A stretch of 8,686 nucleotides of DNA from Brachybacterium sp. (GTDB lineage Bacteria; Actinomycetota; Actinomycetes; Actinomycetales; Dermabacteraceae). The translations under genes were made by a program, and so were the position numbers. The stretch lies in NCBI GenBank assembly GCA_027322375.1, contig DAHVRS010000406.1, forward strand, positions 1-8,686, written 5' to 3'. Numbering within the stretch: position 1 is the stretch's first letter; every line of letters starts with the position of its first letter. This document shows positions 7,125-8,686 of this stretch, piece by piece. The notes under the pieces are model-generated. The model ran no database searches. It had not been told where the DNA came from and saw only the letters and a program-made list of their open reading frames with translations.

Positions 7125-8319
7125 GGTGGAGCACCTCCGAGTGAGCGGGGACGGTGGCGGGCAGCAGCCGGGCGGCGAGATGCGCGACGACGTCGAGCCC
7201 GTCGAGATGGATATGGCTGCGGTCGGTGCGGCCGGTGACGGCGCGGGACCACCAGTTCGTGATGTCCGTGCTGGTCACGGAGGCGGGATCACAGGTCTCG
7301 ACGGCTCCGGCCGCGGCGAGGGCGAGGGCGCGTCGGGGCTGCTCCTGGCGGCGACGGTTCCGCGGGACGACGAGGGCGGGAGTGTCGGTCGCCATGACCT
7401 CGGCCATCGTGTTGTACCCGCCCATGCACACCACCGCGGCGGCCTCGGCGATCAGCTCGGGGACGTCCGGGGCGCTGCGCACCACGGTGGTGTCCTCGCT
7501 GGTCGCGGCCAGCTCACGGATCCCGGTGATGTCCTGCTCGGGCATCTGCGGACCGGTGACGAGCAGGTGTCGGTGGCCCTCGGGCAGGCGCGCGACCGCA
7601 GCGAGCCGGGCGAGCTCCGCGCCGTCGGACCCGCCGCCGAGGACGGTGAGCACGTAGGGCGGGGGCGGCTTCGGGGAGCTCCGGTCGGGGTGGGCGAGGC
7701 GGGCGGCGGGCCGGCCGTGGGCCAGGTATCCGGTGGTGGCGGCCTTCGCGGAGAGGGCGGGCGGCAGCTCGCCGGTCCGGCGCGGGTCGTAGACGTGCGG
7801 GTCGCCGTAGACCCAGATCGCGTCGAGGTAGGAGGCCACGTGCTCGGCGCCGCCCAGGGCGTCCCATTCGGCGGCGGCGACGCGCGGAGTGTCCAGCACC
7901 TCGCGCAGCCCGAGGACGGTGGCGGTGCCGCGGGCGCGGAGGTTCTCGAGCACGGGCCGCAGCTCGCCGTCGATGCCGAAGGGGTGGCGGTCGGCGATGA
8001 ACAGGTCCGGGTGCAGGGCGGTCAGGGCAGCGTCGATGGTGGCGCTGCGCAGATCCCTGAGCGGGCTGGCGTCCATGGCGAGCCGGCGTGCGCCGTACCC
8101 GCCGCGGGTGCGGGTCATCCCGGGCAGCACCAGCCAGTCCCACCCCTCGGGGAGCGGGTCGCGGCTCGCGTCGGGGTGGCCCGCGATGAGCAGACCGCCG
8201 ACGGTTCCCCCGGTCAGGGCAGGCAGGCGCTCGGCCAGCGCGTAGGCGAGTGCTCGGTTGCGTCGAGCATGGCCGAGACCCACGGAGTCGTGGGAGTACA
8301 GCGCGATCGTGATGTCCAT
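7114..8319 (-). CDS. COG4671-type predicted glycosyltransferase (MurG/GT28-like GT-B fold)
   Basis: This 401-residue protein is the first gene of the coupled train. The N-terminal motif SHDSVGLGHARRN (9-21) is characteristic of the COG4671 predicted glycosyltransferases related to MurG. Others are FIADRHPFGIDGEL (107-120), TVLGGGSDG (225-233) at the start of the donor domain, CMGGYNTMAE (298-307) and PRNRRRQEQ (319-327), where the QEQ matches the R-x-EQ nucleotide-sugar region of MurG-like enzymes. It has no signal peptide or membrane span. The start ATG (8317-8319) has AGGAG (8326-8330) 6 nt upstream. The gene ends inside the next one by 11 nt. The family is widespread but poorly characterised, so the sugar it transfers is not inferable. 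It is not MurG itself: the cell-wall gene context is absent. Confidence 0.88.
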   Translation of the reverse strand: MDITIALYSHDSVGLGHARRNRALAYALAERLPALTGGTVGGLLIAGHPDASRDPLPEGWDWLVLPGMTRTRGGYGARRLAMDASPLRDLRSATIDAALTALHPDLFIADRHPFGIDGELRPVLENLRARGTATVLGLREVLDTPRVAAAEWDALGGAEHVASYLDAIWVYGDPHVYDPRRTGELPPALSAKAATTGYLAHGRPAARLAHPDRSSPKPPPPYVLTVLGGGSDGAELARLAAVARLPEGHRHLLVTGPQMPEQDITGIRELAATSEDTTVVRSAPDVPELIAEAAAVVCMGGYNTMAEVMATDTPALVVPRNRRRQEQPRRALALAAAGAVETCDPASVTSTDITNWWSRAVTGRTDRSHIHLDGLDVVAHLAARLLPATVPAHSEVLHHVG

Positions 8320-8366
8320 CGGGCTCTCCTGGTCGTTCGGTGACGATCAGGAGAATCACAAGTGGC

Positions 8367-8393
8367 GATGAAGCGACGATGAGCCGATGATGA
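8367..8393. repeat. Three GATGA direct repeats at exact 11-bp spacing
   Basis: GATGA begins at 8367, 8378 and 8389 on the plus strand (TCATC on the coding strand of the operon). Another copy at 8386 overlaps the last. An 11-bp period puts the copies on one face of the helix, the pattern recognised by OmpR/PhoB-type response regulators. The regulator is not identified. Confidence 0.5.
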
Positions 8394-8406
8394 GGATGTC
8401 CTCATC
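8389..8406. promoter_or_regulatory. Perfect 8-bp inverted repeat, candidate operator
   Basis: GATGAGGA and TCCTCATC face each other across a 2-nt spacer. The spacer is too short for an RNA hairpin, so this looks like a dimeric protein-binding site, not a terminator. Its left arm contains the third of the 11-bp-spaced GATGA repeats. Confidence 0.5.
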
Positions 8407-8469
8407 GACAGACCACCCTCCGACCTGCGGGGATCGGCGGGGTGGGATGCGGATCGCGGGTTCTGAAGG

Positions 8470-8686
8470 TCAGACGGGCTGGAGGCGGCGAGGCTCCGAG
8501 CCGGGAGTTCTCGCCGTGTCCGCGGTGCTCGCCGGCGCCGCGGTGCTCACCGTGTCCGCAGTGCTCGCGCGCCCGAGCGAGCGGATCTCCCAGCCGGCCT
8601 CGCGCCATTCCTGCGGCGCCAGCACGTTGCGGCCGTCGAGGATCCGCCGCGCCCGGACCAGCGACGCGGCCCAGTCCGGGTCGAGG
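8470..8686 (-). CDS. ugd: UDP-glucose 6-dehydrogenase, C-terminal end (partial)
   Basis: Only the last 71 codons are in the window; the frame enters from the right edge at 8685 and ends with TGA at 8470-8472. The fragment contains ARRILDGRNVLAPQEW and then AGWEIRSLGR, which matches the C-terminal NDP-binding domain end of actinobacterial UDP-glucose dehydrogenases (D-GRN-vL-P-W-AGW-LGR pattern). The enzyme oxidises UDP-glucose to UDP-glucuronate in the cytoplasm with two NAD+, supplying precursors for uronic-acid-containing glycans. After the domain end there is a repetitive Ala/Ser/Thr tail of about 32 residues, which is unusual for the family. It shares strand with the glycosyltransferase operon but is separated from it by about 150 bp. 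A related NDP-sugar dehydrogenase cannot be excluded from the fragment alone. Confidence 0.87.
   Translation of the reverse strand, partial: LDPDWAASLVRARRILDGRNVLAPQEWREAGWEIRSLGRASTADTVSTAAPASTADTARTPGSEPRRLQPV
8515..8568 (-). repeat. Three 18-bp in-frame repeats in the dehydrogenase tail
   Basis: The coding strand carries GCGAGCACTGCGGACACG, GTGAGCACCGCGGCGCCG and GCGAGCACCGCGGACACG in tandem. The outer two differ at one base. They encode the hexads ASTADT, VSTAAP and ASTADT just after the conserved end of the enzyme, in what should be a disordered tail. Confidence 0.75.

Larger units (their letters stand above)
8341..8410 (-). promoter_or_regulatory. Probable promoter/operator region of the glycosyltransferase operon
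   Basis: This part of the only intergenic gap is about 51% G+C (36 of 70 bases), far below the coding flanks, as expected for a promoter. It holds GATGA direct repeats and a perfect inverted repeat (separate entries). A -10-like GATTCT occurs at 8352-8357 on the minus strand, but no convincing -35 stands 16-18 bp from it, so the exact transcription start is not called. The rest of the gap (8411-8469) is G/C-rich with GATCC repeats; I see no clear intrinsic terminator for the upstream dehydrogenase gene, so read-through is possible. Confidence 0.5.

Noticed and set aside
7114..8319. MurG of peptidoglycan synthesis
   Set aside because: The SHDSVGLGHARR start and the R-x-EQ region fit the COG4671 relatives, and no mur/fts genes lie nearby.
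6697..8343. A 548-codon plus-strand open frame over the COG4671 gene and the gap
   Set aside because: Antisense shadow of two motif-rich genes, with Gly/Arg/Val-rich unstructured translation.
8389..8406. Intrinsic terminator for ugd
   Set aside because: The inverted repeat has only a 2-nt loop and no following T-run on the minus strand, so it cannot form a normal terminator hairpin.
8402..8608. A 68-codon minus-strand frame across the gap and the end of ugd
   Set aside because: Its His/Gly/Arg-rich sequence is an out-of-phase reading of the ugd tail repeats; the alternative frame gives the conserved dehydrogenase C-terminus.

Overview
The window is about 8.7 kb of very G+C-rich DNA. It shows the signs of a high-GC actinobacterium: strong G/C preference at third codon positions, AGGAGG-type ribosome binding sites, alanine/arginine-rich proteins and long antisense shadow ORFs. 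I suspect the order Micrococcales, possibly a Brachybacterium-like organism, but no marker gene here fixes the genus. All real genes read leftward (minus strand), and almost every base is coding. I see no RNA genes, insertion sequences, CRISPR arrays or phage genes.

Layout in transcription order (right to left). First comes the 3' end of a UDP-glucose 6-dehydrogenase gene (8470-8686, cut by the window edge). A gap of about 150 bp follows (8320-8469). Its left part falls to about 51% G+C and holds three GATGA direct repeats exactly 11 bp apart plus a perfect 8-bp inverted repeat, the best candidate promoter/operator in the window. Then comes a tightly packed gene train: a COG4671-type (MurG-like) glycosyltransferase (7114-8319), a GT4 glycosyltransferase with the YPRFSETFI motif (5784-7124), a second GT4 glycosyltransferase (4612-5787, start corrected from a longer open frame), an ABC exporter with fused membrane and ATPase domains (2573-4615), and an 854-residue protein made of two APH/maltokinase-like phosphotransferase units in tandem (12-2576). 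The first 15 bases hold the start of one more gene, MTTTL, running out of the window. Every junction in the train is a stop/start overlap: four ATGA overlaps of 4 nt and one of 11 nt. Expression as one translationally coupled operon is therefore very likely.

Reading the set together (inference): the upstream dehydrogenase could supply UDP-glucuronate, three GT-B enzymes would build a small glycan or glycolipid on the cytoplasmic face, the ABC protein would flip or export the product, and the double kinase would phosphorylate a sugar or glycan intermediate. No initiating phosphoglycosyltransferase, Wzx/Wzy pair or polymerase is visible, so the product could be a short glycolipid or secreted glycoside rather than a classical capsule. 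The most unusual items are the duplicated kinase, in which the first copy lacks the N-lobe lysine kept by the second, and short in-frame tandem repeats (15, 18 and 21 bp units) at the ends of two proteins.
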